Part shown: one piece after another, positions 36,171-36,255 of the stretch
Layout of the letters: every line of letters starts with the position of its first letter
Position numbering within the stretch: position 1 is the first letter of the stretch
Origin: Nitrospina sp.
GTDB taxonomy: Bacteria > Nitrospinota > Nitrospinia > Nitrospinales > VA-1
Assembly (NCBI GenBank): GCA_018653085.1
Contig: JABIAY010000009.1
Coordinates: 1 to 36,255, forward strand
Direction of reading: 5' to 3'
DNA: 36,255 bases
The notes under the pieces: model-generated
The model's database searches: none
What the model was told of the DNA's origin: nothing
The model's input: the letters and a program-made list of their open reading frames with translations, nothing else
Made by a program: the position numbers and the translations under genes

Positions 36171-36255
36171 TATAAATAGGAGGTTTATGGCTATTTCATT
36201 AGATTAACAGGATGAATTGCCGCGAAAGGGTGATAACAACAACACACCATAGCAT

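Noticed and set aside
36187..36207. Six-codon open frame with AGGAGG upstream near the right edge (plus strand)
   Set aside because: The spacing of 3 nt is too short, the peptide is tiny, and no conserved gene follows before the window ends.
36212..36255. Plus-strand ATG frame running off the right edge
   Set aside because: Only about 14 codons are visible, with no clear ribosome binding site and no recognisable sequence.

Overview
The window is a bacterial chromosomal segment made almost entirely of transcription and translation genes. From about 36.1 kb down to 4.4 kb every gene lies on the minus strand, in this transcript order: tRNA-Thr(TGT), tRNA-Tyr(GTA), tRNA-Gly(TCC), tRNA-Thr(GGT), rpmG, tRNA-Trp(CCA), secE, nusG, rplK, rplA, rplJ, rplL, rpoB, rpoC, rpsL, rpsG, fusA, tuf, rpsJ, rplC, rplD, rplW, rplB, rpsS, rplV, rpsC, rplP, rpmC, rpsQ, rplN, rplX, rplE, rpsN, rpsH, rplF, rplR, rpsE, rplO, secY, adk, infA, rpmJ, rpsM, rpsK, rpsD, rpoA, rplQ. 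The classical L11/beta, str, S10, spc and alpha operons therefore sit end to end as one run of about 31.7 kb. rpmD is absent from its usual place, map is absent between adk and infA, and no tuf copy lies between the tRNA-Thr(GGT) gene and rpmG.

Beyond rplQ is a small accessory pocket: a plus-strand YkgJ-type cysteine-cluster protein and a minus-strand membrane protein with C-terminal TPR repeats (TMTC/GT-C-like). After these come rho and rpmE, also on the minus strand. No mobile element, CRISPR array or rRNA gene was seen.

Taxonomy: S4, S14, L31, L33, L36 and the adenylate kinase lid are all zinc-binding forms, and RpoB carries proteobacteria-style insertions. A Gram-negative-type lineage of the deltaproteobacterial or Nitrospinota kind is my guess, but nothing here proves it.

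The gene content is ordinary, and I do not see a new multi-gene system. The points worth attention are smaller. RpoB contains a four-cysteine zinc-ribbon-like insertion that mirrors the zinc finger of RpoC. A structured intercistronic element occurs upstream of both nusG and rplC, with a possible third copy upstream of rpsS. A possible L1-binding leader lies before rplK. Hairpins sit 1-2 nt after several stop codons. A promoter before rpsL is nearly duplicated. Palindromes lie inside the predicted tRNA-operon promoter and at the predicted rho start point.
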